Assembly: GCA_964505995.1 (NCBI GenBank)
Contig: CAZDLB010000098.1
Span: forward strand, 1-6,546
Reading direction: 5' to 3'
DNA length: 6,546 nucleotides
Source of the DNA: JAJRVH01 sp964505995
GTDB lineage: Bacteria > Pseudomonadota > Zetaproteobacteria > Mariprofundales > Mariprofundaceae
The notes below the pieces were generated by a model. The model was given only the letters and a program-made list of their open reading frames with translations, made no database searches and was not told where the DNA came from. Numbering within the stretch: the first letter of the stretch is position 1; every line of letters begins with the position of its first letter. Positions 1-5,915 of the stretch are shown here, in pieces. The position numbers and the translations under genes were made by a program.

Positions 1-1325
1 GCATTCGGCGGCGTGGCCACCGGCAGCATGAAGGCCAGGGAGCAGGAAATCGTGGCCGGCACCATCAGCAGCAGCGGGTGAACGCCGAGGCTTACGGATA
101 ACGCCGCGACGACGGGCAGCAGGGTTTCGGCCGTGGCCGTGTTCGAGGTCAGTTCGGTCAGGAAGGTTACGGCCAGGCAGAGCATCGCGACGATGGCCAG
201 CGGCGGCAGGGCCGCAAGCCCCGTGCTCTGTGCCGCGATCCAGGCTGCGGTGCCGGATTCGCGAATGCCGGTGGCCAGCGCAAAGCCGCCACCGAACAGC
301 AGCACGATGTCCCAGGGGATGCGCTGCCAGGCCTCACGACCGAGCAGGCGCCCGCCTTCTCGCGCCGGAATCAGAAACAGCAGCAGGGCCATGGCAATGG
401 CGACGACCCCGTCGTTGAAGTAGGCGGGATGCTCGAACAGGGAGGCCCAGCCGCGAAGCTGGATGCTTCCCAGTTGCAGATCCGAGCGCGTGATCCACAG
501 CGCGGCCATCGCAGCGAAGATGATCGCGACCCATCGTTCCTCGCGACTGACGGGTCCAAGGTCTTTCAGGGCCTCGACAATCGCTTTGCGCGAGAGTTGC
601 TGCGGAGCGCCGCGCAGGTAGCGCCAGGCCAGCCAGGCAAAGACTGCGGCCAGAAAGATCAGCGAAACCGGCAGCGCCAGCAGCATCCACTGACTGAACG
701 CGATTTCGGGCGCATCCGGAAAGCTGATCGAAAAGATGCGCGCCAGGGACAGATTCGGCGGCGTGCCGACCAGCGTGGCAATGCCGCCGATGCTGGCGGC
801 ATAGGCGATGCCGAGCATGATGCCGGTGCCGAGTCGGCAGATGTCCTGGCCTTCACCGCTTACACTGCCCAGCACGGCCAGCGCAATCGGCACCATCATC
901 ATCGTCGTGGCGGTGTTCGAGATCCACATCGAAAGAAAGGCCGTGGCCAGCATGAATCCGAGCAGGATCTGCCAGGGTGCGGATCCGACCCGAAGCAGGA
1001 TGTGATAGGCGATGCGTCGGTGAAGATTCCATTGCTGCATCGCGATGGCGACGAGAAAGCCGCCGATGAACAGGAAGATCACATGATTGATATAGGCTGT
1101 GGCGACATGTTTGCCACTGGCAATGCCGAAGGCCGGAAACAGCACGATCGGCAGCAGCGCCGTAATGCCCAGCGGCACGACCTCGAACATCCACCAGATG
1201 ACCATCCAGGCCGCCACAGCCATCGTCCAGCCGGCTGTCGGATGTGCGGGGATTTCGGTGCCCAGGCCGATGCCCAGGCAGCACAGCGGTCCGGCCATCA
1301 GTGCAAGACGGTTGATGGAATTCAC
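1..1325 (-). CDS. SLC13/DASS-family sodium:anion (dicarboxylate or sulfate) symporter, 3' end outside window
   Basis: An inner-membrane secondary transporter, expected to bring in a di/tricarboxylate or sulfate-like anion with Na+. The 441 codons in the window are an unbroken hydrophobic frame. They carry the two SNT motifs that form the Na+ and substrate sites in this family (SNTATT at residues 136-141, TSNTATAE at 393-400). They also carry the family signature CSLAFMLPVATPPN at 428-441, right at the window edge. VGTPPN at 186-191 is the matching loop of the first repeat. Family members are roughly 450-500 aa, so only a short C-terminal piece should be missing. The GTG start at 1325 overlaps the tadA stop as GTGA and follows AAAAGGGCGC, suggesting translational coupling; ATG at 1298 (residue 10) is an alternative. 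It is the last gene visible in the minus-strand operon. The family call is firm; the substrate cannot be read from the sequence. Confidence 0.9.
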   Translation of the reverse strand, partial: MNSINRLALMAGPLCCLGIGLGTEIPAHPTAGWTMAVAAWMVIWWMFEVVPLGITALLPIVLFPAFGIASGKHVATAYINHVIFLFIGGFLVAIAMQQWNLHRRIAYHILLRVGSAPWQILLGFMLATAFLSMWISNTATTMMMVPIALAVLGSVSGEGQDICRLGTGIMLGIAYAASIGGIATLVGTPPNLSLARIFSISFPDAPEIAFSQWMLLALPVSLIFLAAVFAWLAWRYLRGAPQQLSRKAIVEALKDLGPVSREERWVAIIFAAMAALWITRSDLQLGSIQLRGWASLFEHPAYFNDGVVAIAMALLLFLIPAREGGRLLGREAWQRIPWDIVLLFGGGFALATGIRESGTAAWIAAQSTGLAALPPLAIVAMLCLAVTFLTELTSNTATAETLLPVVAALSVSLGVHPLLLMVPATISCSLAFMLPVATPPN

Positions 1326-1792
1326 GCGCCCTTTTCCCGGCGTCGGGCGCGGAAGAAATCGCGCAGCAGCGCGCCGCATTCCTCGGCGAGCACGCCGCCG
1401 GTAACCCGGGGCTGATGGTTCAGTCGCGCATCGGCGAGGATATGATACAGCGATTCGACCGCGCCGGTCTTCGGATCGGGCGCGCCATAAACGACGCGCG
1501 CCAGGCGCGCGTGGATGATGGCTCCGGCACACATGCAGCAGGGTTCCAGCGTCACGTAGAGGGTCGCGCCGGTCAGGCGATAATTGCCGATGGCGAGGCT
1601 GGCGGCCCTGATCGCGCGCATCTCCGCGTGTGCCGAGGGGTCATGGCTGCTGATCGGCGCATTGTGCGCCGCAAAGCTGCGTCCATCGGCAAGGACGATC
1701 ACGGCGCCGACCGGAACCTCGCCATTTTGCGCTGCGATTTCAGCATATTGCAGCGCCATCTTCATGTAATATCTATCGTCTGTCACAGCCAT
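1322..1792 (-). CDS. tadA: tRNA-specific adenosine deaminase TadA
   Basis: A cytoplasmic zinc enzyme that deaminates adenosine 34 to inosine in the anticodon of tRNA-Arg(ACG), allowing one tRNA to read several CGN codons. The 156-aa protein has the full cytidine/deoxycytidylate deaminase core: NGEVPVGAV at 23-31, the HAE zinc/proton-shuttle motif at 55-57 (SAHAEMRA), and PCCMC at 84-88, giving zinc ligands H55, C85 and C88 and catalytic E57. Length is close to the usual bacterial TadA. The frame is open further upstream, but the ATG at 1792 gives the canonical N-terminus (YYMKMALQYAEIAAQ). It lies only 2 nt after the upstream permease stop, so translation is probably coupled. No strong Shine-Dalgarno is visible. 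The downstream symporter start overlaps its stop. Nothing links its role to the flanking transporters beyond co-transcription. Confidence 0.96.
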   Translation of the reverse strand: MAVTDDRYYMKMALQYAEIAAQNGEVPVGAVIVLADGRSFAAHNAPISSHDPSAHAEMRAIRAASLAIGNYRLTGATLYVTLEPCCMCAGAIIHARLARVVYGAPDPKTGAVESLYHILADARLNHQPRVTGGVLAEECGALLRDFFRARRREKGA

Positions 1793-1794
1793 GA

Positions 1795-2622
1795 TCAGCG
1801 CTTCAGCCTGGGATCGAGGATATCGCGCAGGCCCTCGCCCAGCAGGTTGTAGCCCAGCACGGTGACCAGGATGGCCAGACCGGGATACAGCGACAGCCAC
1901 CAGGCAATCTGAATGTTGTCCTTGCCCTCGGTCAGGATGTTGCCCCAGGACGGGTCGGGCGGCTGTACGCCCAGCCCCAGAAACGACAGGCCGGATTCGA
2001 CCAGTACGGCGCCGGCCACGCCGAGCACGGCCGAGACCAGCACCGGCCCCATCGCATTGGGCAGCAGGTAGCGCCAGATCATGCGCCCGGCCGGCACCCC
2101 GAGGCTATGGGCGGCCAGTACGAACTCGCGCTGCTTCAGGCTCAGGAACTCGGCGCGCACGAGGCGCGCCACCCCCATCCACGAAGTCAGCCCGATGACG
2201 ATCATGATATTCCAGATCGACGGCTCCAGAAAGGCGATGACGGCCAGGATCAGGAAGAAGGTCGGGAAACACAGCACCATGTCCGTGGCGCGCATCAGCA
2301 TCGCGTCGGTGCGCCCGCCCGCATAGCCGGCGATGGCCCCCAGGATCAGGCCGATGATCAATGAGATACCAACCGCGACGAAGCCGACGGCCAATGATAC
2401 CCGCGCGCCGTAAAGCATGCGCGAGAACACATCGCGGCCAAGTGTATCGGTGCCGCACCAGTGTTCCCACGAAGGCGGCAGCAGGATAGCGCGCACGTTG
2501 ATGGCTGTCGGATCGTAAGGCGCGATCCATGGGGCGAGCAGGGCAAGCACCGCGACGACAAGCACGATGGCGGCACCCGTCGCCATCATGCCGTGTGAAG
2601 CAAGAGCGCGCAGCCGGCTCAT
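1795..2622 (-). CDS. ABC transporter permease, DppC/OppC family
   Basis: An inner-membrane subunit of a peptide/nickel-type (DppC/OppC) ABC importer, which forms the translocation channel with the DppB/OppB-like subunit encoded just upstream. The protein is 275 aa. It has an N-terminal membrane segment (about 13-34) followed by the family loop APYDPTA (34-40) and GTDTLGRDVFSRMLYGAR (57-74). Membrane segments follow near 76-100, 119-150, 193-213 and 244-262. The ATPase-contacting EAA loop is at 166-189 (EFVLAAHSLGVPAG ... LLPN). GLSFLGLGVQPPDPSWG (211-227) is typical of the C-terminal part of this family. The ATG at 2622 overlaps the stop of the upstream permease as ATGA. The frame stays open upstream but reads through the other permease gene, so the longer form is rejected. 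Substrate could be peptides, nickel or another small solute; neither ATPase nor binding protein is in the window to decide. Confidence 0.94.
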   Translation of the reverse strand: MSRLRALASHGMMATGAAIVLVVAVLALLAPWIAPYDPTAINVRAILLPPSWEHWCGTDTLGRDVFSRMLYGARVSLAVGFVAVGISLIIGLILGAIAGYAGGRTDAMLMRATDMVLCFPTFFLILAVIAFLEPSIWNIMIVIGLTSWMGVARLVRAEFLSLKQREFVLAAHSLGVPAGRMIWRYLLPNAMGPVLVSAVLGVAGAVLVESGLSFLGLGVQPPDPSWGNILTEGKDNIQIAWWLSLYPGLAILVTVLGYNLLGEGLRDILDPRLKR

Positions 2623-3605
2623 GATTTCGCGGCTCCGTGGCGGATGCGGGGATCGGCCCAGGCATAGGAGAGATCGGCGATCAGGTTGCCCAGCAGCGTC
2701 AGCACCGCGCCGATGACCGTGATGCCCATGACCAGCGGATAATCGCGCGACAGCACCGCCTCGTAGAACAGAAGCCCCATGCCGGGCAGCGAGAAAAGCT
2801 GTTCGACGATGACCGAGCCGCCGATCAGCCCGGGAATGGAAAGGCCGAGCAGCGTGATGATCGGCAGGATCGCGTTCTTCAGCGCCAGCCGGTAGCGGAT
2901 GCTGGATTCCGGAACGCCCATCGCGCGCGCCGTGGTGATGTAGTCGGCACGGATGACCTCGAGCATGCCGCTGCGCATGAAGCGGCTCATGCCGGCAATG
3001 CCGCCGATGGCGGAGACGAAGACCGGCAGGATCAGATGTTTCAGCAGATCCAGCTGTTGTTCCCAGAAGCCCATCTGCCGCCAGCTGTAGTCGTGCAGCC
3101 CGGAAATCGGCAACCAGTTCAGGTTCACGCCCAGCCCGATCATCAGCAGCAGCCCCAGCCAGAAGGATGGGATCGCAAAGCCAATGAAGACGAAGACCGT
3201 CATGGCGCGATCGAACCAGGAGTTCTGTCTCACCGCGCTGGCCACGCCGATCGGGATGGCGATGACCAGGATGATGAGCATGGCCAGCACATTGATCCAC
3301 AGCGTCACCGGCATGCGCTCGGCAATCTTGTCGAGAACCGGACGGCCGTCGCTGGAAAAGGAGTTGCCGAAATCCAGCACGGCCAGACGTTTCAGCCAGT
3401 TCCAGTACTGCTCGTAAAGCGGCTTATCCAGGCCGTAATAGCTGCGCAGCCGTTCGATATCCTCGGCCGATACCTTGGGGTTGAACTCGTTGCCAACGAC
3501 GGCCGGCTCGCCCGGGGCCAGGTGCATCATCGCAAACGAGATTACCGTGATCCCCAGCAGCAGCGGCAACATGCCGAGCAGGCGTCTGGCCAGATACCGT
3601 TTCAT
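2619..3605 (-). CDS. ABC transporter permease, DppB/OppB family
   Basis: The first inner-membrane subunit of a peptide/nickel-type ABC importer, and partner of the DppC/OppC-like protein that follows with a 4-nt ATGA overlap. The 328-aa protein begins MKRYLARRLLGMLPLLLGIT, the usual opening of DppB/OppB. The family loop HLAPGEPA is at 28-35, YYGLDKPL at 56-63 and LDFGNSF at 77-83. Membrane segments lie near 9-29, 101-124, 134-160, 187-206, 246-266 and 290-311. The EAA-type ATPase contact loop is at 221-248 (DYITTARAMGVPESSI ... ILP). SLPGMGLLFYEAVLSRDYP (272-290) is characteristic. ATG at 3605 is chosen because it gives the canonical N-terminus; upstream in-frame sequence reads antisense-like through the signal peptidase gene. 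Length is normal for the family. The Shine-Dalgarno is weak. Substrate is undetermined. Confidence 0.94.
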   Translation of the reverse strand: MKRYLARRLLGMLPLLLGITVISFAMMHLAPGEPAVVGNEFNPKVSAEDIERLRSYYGLDKPLYEQYWNWLKRLAVLDFGNSFSSDGRPVLDKIAERMPVTLWINVLAMLIILVIAIPIGVASAVRQNSWFDRAMTVFVFIGFAIPSFWLGLLLMIGLGVNLNWLPISGLHDYSWRQMGFWEQQLDLLKHLILPVFVSAIGGIAGMSRFMRSGMLEVIRADYITTARAMGVPESSIRYRLALKNAILPIITLLGLSIPGLIGGSVIVEQLFSLPGMGLLFYEAVLSRDYPLVMGITVIGAVLTLLGNLIADLSYAWADPRIRHGAAKS

Positions 3606-3669
3606 GCTTGCAGATGATCCATCGTCGGCATGGGCCCTATGCAAGCACAAACCGTAGCCGGAATCATCC

Positions 3670-4185
3670 TCAATGCACGGGCCCGAAGTGAGAAAGCGGC
3701 CATAGGATCCAGCAGGCCCTGCCGGCCAGTCTGGTTGACGCCACCGGACCAAAACGACGCGAGTCGATGGAGGCGCCACGGTGGTCTCCGAGAAGAAACA
3801 CATGCCCAGCGGGGACGACGATCTCCAGCATGTCGGGCGCGTACCGGCTGGGCCAGATCCGATGGCTTTCGCCTTTCCCAAGGCTTTCCAGCCCGCCGCG
3901 TTGGGTTACGGGTTGCCCGTTGATTCGCCATTGCCGGTCATGCCGGCCGATGCGATCGCCTGCGCGGGCCATGATACGCTTGAGCCACAACTCGCCGTTG
4001 TCACGCCTGAAGGCGACAACAGCGCCGGGCGGATAGTCTCCCATCCACCAGGGGCGCTGAATGAGCAGGATATCGCCCTTGCTGATTCCGGGCTGCATCG
4101 AATTGGAATCGACATGCACGCTGTAGAACAATGATGCGAGAAGAAGCAGCAGTAGCGATGGGGCAAGAACCAGAATCCGGCGCAT
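3670..4185 (-). CDS. lepB: Short type I signal peptidase (S26 family)
   Basis: A membrane-bound serine protease with a Ser-Lys dyad, expected to remove signal peptides from exported proteins on the outer face of the inner membrane. The 171-aa protein has one N-terminal membrane anchor (about 4-22). The nucleophile motif follows: SNSMQPGI at 27-34, with S29 catalytic. The general-base segment LKRIMARAGD is at 68-77, with K69 catalytic. Box E is LLGDHRGASIDSRRFGPV at 131-148. Box E normally reads GDN; here position 135 is His. It is much shorter than E. coli LepB, with one anchor instead of two and a small second domain, so a TraF-like or dedicated peptidase is an alternative. It is divergent from the five-gene exported-protein cluster and 64 bp upstream of the permease operon. 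No clear Shine-Dalgarno precedes ATG 4185. Confidence 0.88.
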   Translation of the reverse strand: MRRILVLAPSLLLLLLASLFYSVHVDSNSMQPGISKGDILLIQRPWWMGDYPPGAVVAFRRDNGELWLKRIMARAGDRIGRHDRQWRINGQPVTQRGGLESLGKGESHRIWPSRYAPDMLEIVVPAGHVFLLGDHRGASIDSRRFGPVASTRLAGRACWILWPLSHFGPVH

Positions 4186-4298
4186 GGGCAGAGGCTAGAA
4201 TGCGCGACAGGCGTTGAACAGACAATGAGCGTATCGAGGGTAAGCTTGACAAGAATGCCCCGCACCTTTTTACTCACAGGCCTGATCTGGGAGGATGC
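4186..4298. other. Divergent intergenic region
   Basis: This 113-bp gap lies between the signal peptidase gene (leftward) and the first small exported-protein gene (rightward), so it should hold control signals for both directions. The rightward promoter is convincing and listed separately. For the leftward direction I see only weak candidates, such as TTGTCT followed 17 nt later by CATTCT, and do not call a promoter. Confidence 0.6.
4246..4274 (+). promoter_or_regulatory. Sigma70-like promoter of the exported-protein cluster
   Basis: A perfect -35 hexamer TTGACA (4246-4251) is followed after 17 nt by TTTACT (4269-4274), which matches 4 of 6 of the -10 consensus. Transcription would start near 4281, giving a short leader of about 18 nt that contains the Shine-Dalgarno GGGAGG at 4289-4294. 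Position and strand fit the first gene of the cluster at 4299. This is prediction from sequence only. Confidence 0.6.
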
Positions 4299-4622
4299 AT
4301 GCCGATGAAGAAATTCAAACCCCTGCTGTTGACGATAACCCTGGCATGGATGCTGGCTGGCGGCCTGCCGGCCGTGAATACCGCTTCCGGCAGCCTCGGC
4401 CTCGGGGTTCCGGTCGCTGCGGCCGCGGATCAGCAGAGTGGTATGGAGCGGGTACGCCTGATCCTGAAAAAACTGCGCGATGCCATGGGCAGCATGAAGG
4501 ATTTCGATGAACTGGAAGAAGCAGGCATGCCCAAGAAGGATGTGGACCGCATGCGCCACGCCATGGAAACGAAGATCAAGCAGATGATGGACGATGCCCT
4601 GCAGGCCATCCAGTCTTTGTAA
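4299..4622 (+). CDS. Small exported helical protein H1, unknown function
   Basis: I do not recognise a named family. The 107-aa product starts MPMKKFKPLLLTITLAWMLA, a Sec signal peptide with basic n-region and hydrophobic core at about 8-22. The likely cleavage site is unusually late, after A43 (VAAAA, then DQQ). The mature part of about 64 aa is charged and predicted helical. It contains LEEAGMPKKDVDRM (72-85), the AG[M/I]xxxD[I/V][D/E]R motif shared with the two other small proteins of the cluster. From AGM onward it aligns without gaps with H3, and both end at the same point. Shine-Dalgarno GGGAGG (4289-4294) is 4 nt from ATG 4299 and 10 nt from ATG 4305, so the start could be either; the second makes the protein two residues shorter. 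It is first in the cluster and separated from the rest by 117 bp. Expected location is the periplasm or outside the cell. Confidence 0.82.
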   Translation: MPMKKFKPLLLTITLAWMLAGGLPAVNTASGSLGLGVPVAAAADQQSGMERVRLILKKLRDAMGSMKDFDELEEAGMPKKDVDRMRHAMETKIKQMMDDALQAIQSL

Positions 4623-4655
4623 GAGCAGCCTTGTTGCAACAGGTTTTGTGCTTAT

Positions 4656-4669
4656 TGTGATGAATCACA
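4656..4669. promoter_or_regulatory. Candidate operator, perfect 6-bp inverted repeat
   Basis: TGTGAT and ATCACA are exact reverse complements around a 2-nt centre. The arms resemble CRP/FNR-superfamily half-sites (TGTGA and TCACA), but the spacing is N4, as in FNR-type sites, not the N6 of canonical CRP sites. It sits 71 bp upstream of the H2 start and overlaps a possible -10 element. A regulator cannot be named. Confidence 0.35.
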
Positions 4670-4700
4670 CCGTCATGGCCGGAGTGCGTCGATAGCGTCA

Positions 4701-4727
4701 CTGCCTGATGGCAGCACCACCGCTGCC
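4701..4727 (+). promoter_or_regulatory. Two mutually exclusive hairpins next to the H2 ribosome binding site
   Basis: CTGCC (4701-4705) can pair with GGCAG (4710-4714) around a TGAT loop. The same GGCAGC (4710-4715) can instead pair with GCTGCC (4722-4727) around ACCACC. The second stem abuts the strong Shine-Dalgarno AAGGAGG (4728-4734) directly. Which form folds could affect ribosome access, but the Shine-Dalgarno itself is not paired in either, so a regulatory role is only a possibility. Confidence 0.3.
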
Positions 4728-4739
4728 AAGGAGGTTGTG

Positions 4740-4973
4740 ATGAAACATTTGAAGCGAGCAGGACTGATCGTAGCAGGTATGGCATTGATCGTGATGGCCA
4801 GCCAGACGCAGGCCAACCCGGCATTCGAGGGTGAGCATCTGATCAGGATGAAGGCTGCCCAGCAGGCCGATGCCATCGATTCGCACAGGGCCCAGCTGCT
4901 GTCCGCCGGCATCAGTTCAGCGGACATCGACCGCATGTATCGCCTGACGGCAATGAAAGGCGGCATTCTTTGA
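4740..4973 (+). CDS. Small exported helical protein H2, unknown function
   Basis: No named family recognised. The 77-aa product has a compact signal peptide (basic MKHLKR, hydrophobic core 8-20) with a probable cleavage site after A25 (TQTQA, then NPAFEG). The mature chain of about 52 aa is helical and ends with LLSAGISSADIDRM (53-66). This is the same AG[M/I]xxxD[I/V][D/E]R motif as in H1 and H3, but the protein stops about 12 residues after it, where the other two continue for some 20. It therefore looks like a C-terminally shortened family member. ATG 4740 is preferred over the adjacent in-frame GTG 4737 because AAGGAGG (4728-4734) then sits 5 nt upstream. B1 follows after 26 nt. Short but well supported by its ribosome site, signal peptide and the shared motif. 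Confidence 0.78.
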   Translation: MKHLKRAGLIVAGMALIVMASQTQANPAFEGEHLIRMKAAQQADAIDSHRAQLLSAGISSADIDRMYRLTAMKGGIL

Positions 4974-4999
4974 ATCCATCTGCTAAGAACGGAGGTTCC

Positions 5000-5566
5000 A
5001 TGGGCTGGTCAAATCCAAACATGCGGTCATACATGCGGCTGCTGCTGAGCGCCACAGCGGCGGTGCTGCTGATATTCGGGCCACAGGCCCATGCCACGGT
5101 CACGGCCGGCGACATCACCGGTGGCAAGAAGGCCCCGCATGTCAATATTGCGGTCTTCCACAAGCTGCACGGGCAGGAGTCGTTCCAGTATCCGGCAAGG
5201 ATCGCCAATCACGACATCCTCGGCGCTCTGCGCGGCAAGGCTCAGTTCGTGTTTATGAATCATACCTCGGGTCTTGAGGATGGCGACGTGATCTCGATTG
5301 CCTCGGATGTATTGCGCGATTCCGATGGGGCTTTCGAGGATTTCGGTGTGGATTGCCAGATGACGATCCATATCACGGATGAAACACATGCCTCGATCAG
5401 CGGCATCTGTCAGGTGCTGATGCTCGATCAGGACGGACGCCAGATCGAGCACAAGATGATTCTGCGTCCGCACTCGCTTGAGGCAGGCAAGGACTGGGTG
5501 CTGCTGTACGACAATGAAGAGGATGGCATTGCCGTCTATGCCGATGAAGAGGTGGGAATCGAATGA
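5000..5566 (+). CDS. Exported acidic protein B1, paralogue of B2, unknown function
   Basis: No named family recognised. The 188-aa precursor has a signal peptide (n-region to R13, hydrophobic core 14-26) with cleavage predicted after A32 (GPQAHA, then TVTAGD). The mature part of about 156 aa has many alternating hydrophobic stretches that suggest beta strands (QFVFMNH, DVISIASDVL, MTIHI, QVLMLDQDG, WVLLYD). It is strongly acidic, with roughly 27 D/E against 11 K/R, notably in the tail DNEEDGIAVYADEEVGIE. Two cysteines (C119, C137) and six histidines (47, 54, 57, 88, 124, 151) are conserved in B2. It is about two-thirds identical to B2 over the mature length. ATG 5000 follows GGAGG (4991-4995) by 4 nt; the in-frame TTG at 4970 overlaps the H2 end and spoils the signal peptide, so it is not used. 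The stop overlaps the H3 start as ATGA. Confidence 0.85.
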   Translation: MGWSNPNMRSYMRLLLSATAAVLLIFGPQAHATVTAGDITGGKKAPHVNIAVFHKLHGQESFQYPARIANHDILGALRGKAQFVFMNHTSGLEDGDVISIASDVLRDSDGAFEDFGVDCQMTIHITDETHASISGICQVLMLDQDGRQIEHKMILRPHSLEAGKDWVLLYDNEEDGIAVYADEEVGIE

Positions 5567-5901
5567 ACAAGCAAACCAAACGCTCACTGTTTGCCCTGAT
5601 GGCGGCTCCTGCGTTGTCGCTCGCGATGATGGCGGCGCCCATGCCCGGGAATACGGGTTTCCAGCAAGCGCATGCGGACGAAGCATTCGAGGCAAAGATG
5701 AATGAGCTTGAGGATCGCGCCCGCATGCTCAAGCTGGTGATGCGCAAATTGAAAAAGGAATTCATCTCTGCTAAAAAGAACGTGACTGCCATGAAGAATG
5801 CCGGCATGGATAAAGCCGATATCGAGCGCATTGATCGCGCCTTCCATCATAAAGTCAAGAAACTGATCAATCAGGCGCTGAAGGAAATCGAAGCGATATG
5901 A
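5563..5901 (+). CDS. Small exported helical protein H3, unknown function
   Basis: No named family recognised. The 112-aa product has a signal peptide with basic MNKQTKR, a hydrophobic Ala/Met-rich core at 9-25, and a probable cleavage site after A38 (FQQAHA, then DEAF). The mature 74 residues are highly charged, net positive, and read as one or two long amphipathic helices with coiled-coil potential (MNELEDRARMLKLVMRKLKK). KNAGMDKADIERI (78-90) is the shared small-protein motif. From AGM to the C-terminus it aligns gap-free with H1, with matching positions including A, G, M, K, D, R, A, K, K and AL..I. ATG 5563 overlaps the B1 stop and is preceded by GAGGTGGG (5549-5556). B2 starts directly after it. 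Tight coupling to both B genes suggests that the products are needed together. Confidence 0.84.
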   Translation: MNKQTKRSLFALMAAPALSLAMMAAPMPGNTGFQQAHADEAFEAKMNELEDRARMLKLVMRKLKKEFISAKKNVTAMKNAGMDKADIERIDRAFHHKVKKLINQALKEIEAI

Positions 5902-5915
5902 TCAAGGGGGAAGGA

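Larger units (their letters stand above)
4623..4739 (+). other. Intergenic region with inverted repeats between H1 and H2
   Basis: This 117-bp gap is the only long one inside the cluster and is rich in symmetry. It holds TGTTGCAACA (4632-4641), the operator-like repeat TGTGAT-GA-ATCACA (4656-4669), and two overlapping hairpins ending at the H2 Shine-Dalgarno. A weak promoter can be drawn with TTGTTG (4631-4636) and TATTGT (4653-4658), 16 nt apart; the operator-like repeat would then overlap the -10 and start point. No good T-run follows the first palindrome, so it is at best a poor terminator. Confidence 0.45.

Noticed and set aside
429..1415. Long open frame on the plus strand (328 codons) opposite the SLC13 symporter
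   Set aside because: The predicted protein is low-complexity and rich in Arg, Asp, His and Gln with no domain, while the opposite strand encodes an unmistakable transporter. It is an antisense shadow in GC-rich coding DNA.
2637..3617. Long open frame on the plus strand (326 codons) opposite the DppB/OppB-like permease
   Set aside because: Same Arg/Asp/Gln-rich composition and no recognisable domain; the minus-strand permease explains the region fully.
3632..3684. Imperfect inverted repeat GGGCCCTATGCA / TGCACGGGCCC in and near the signal peptidase-permease gap
   Set aside because: The 30-nt loop, the mismatch and the lack of a T-run make it a poor terminator, and the right arm lies inside the signal peptidase coding region. 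It may be chance.
4632..4649. Palindrome TGTTGCAACA followed by GGTTTTG as a possible terminator after H1
   Set aside because: The palindrome leaves almost no loop, so the real stem would be very short, and the T-run is only four bases. Not enough to call a terminator.
4970..4999. In-frame TTG start for B1 that overlaps the H2 gene end
   Set aside because: It would put ten extra polar residues before the signal peptide, and GGAGG at 4991-4995 clearly serves ATG 5000.
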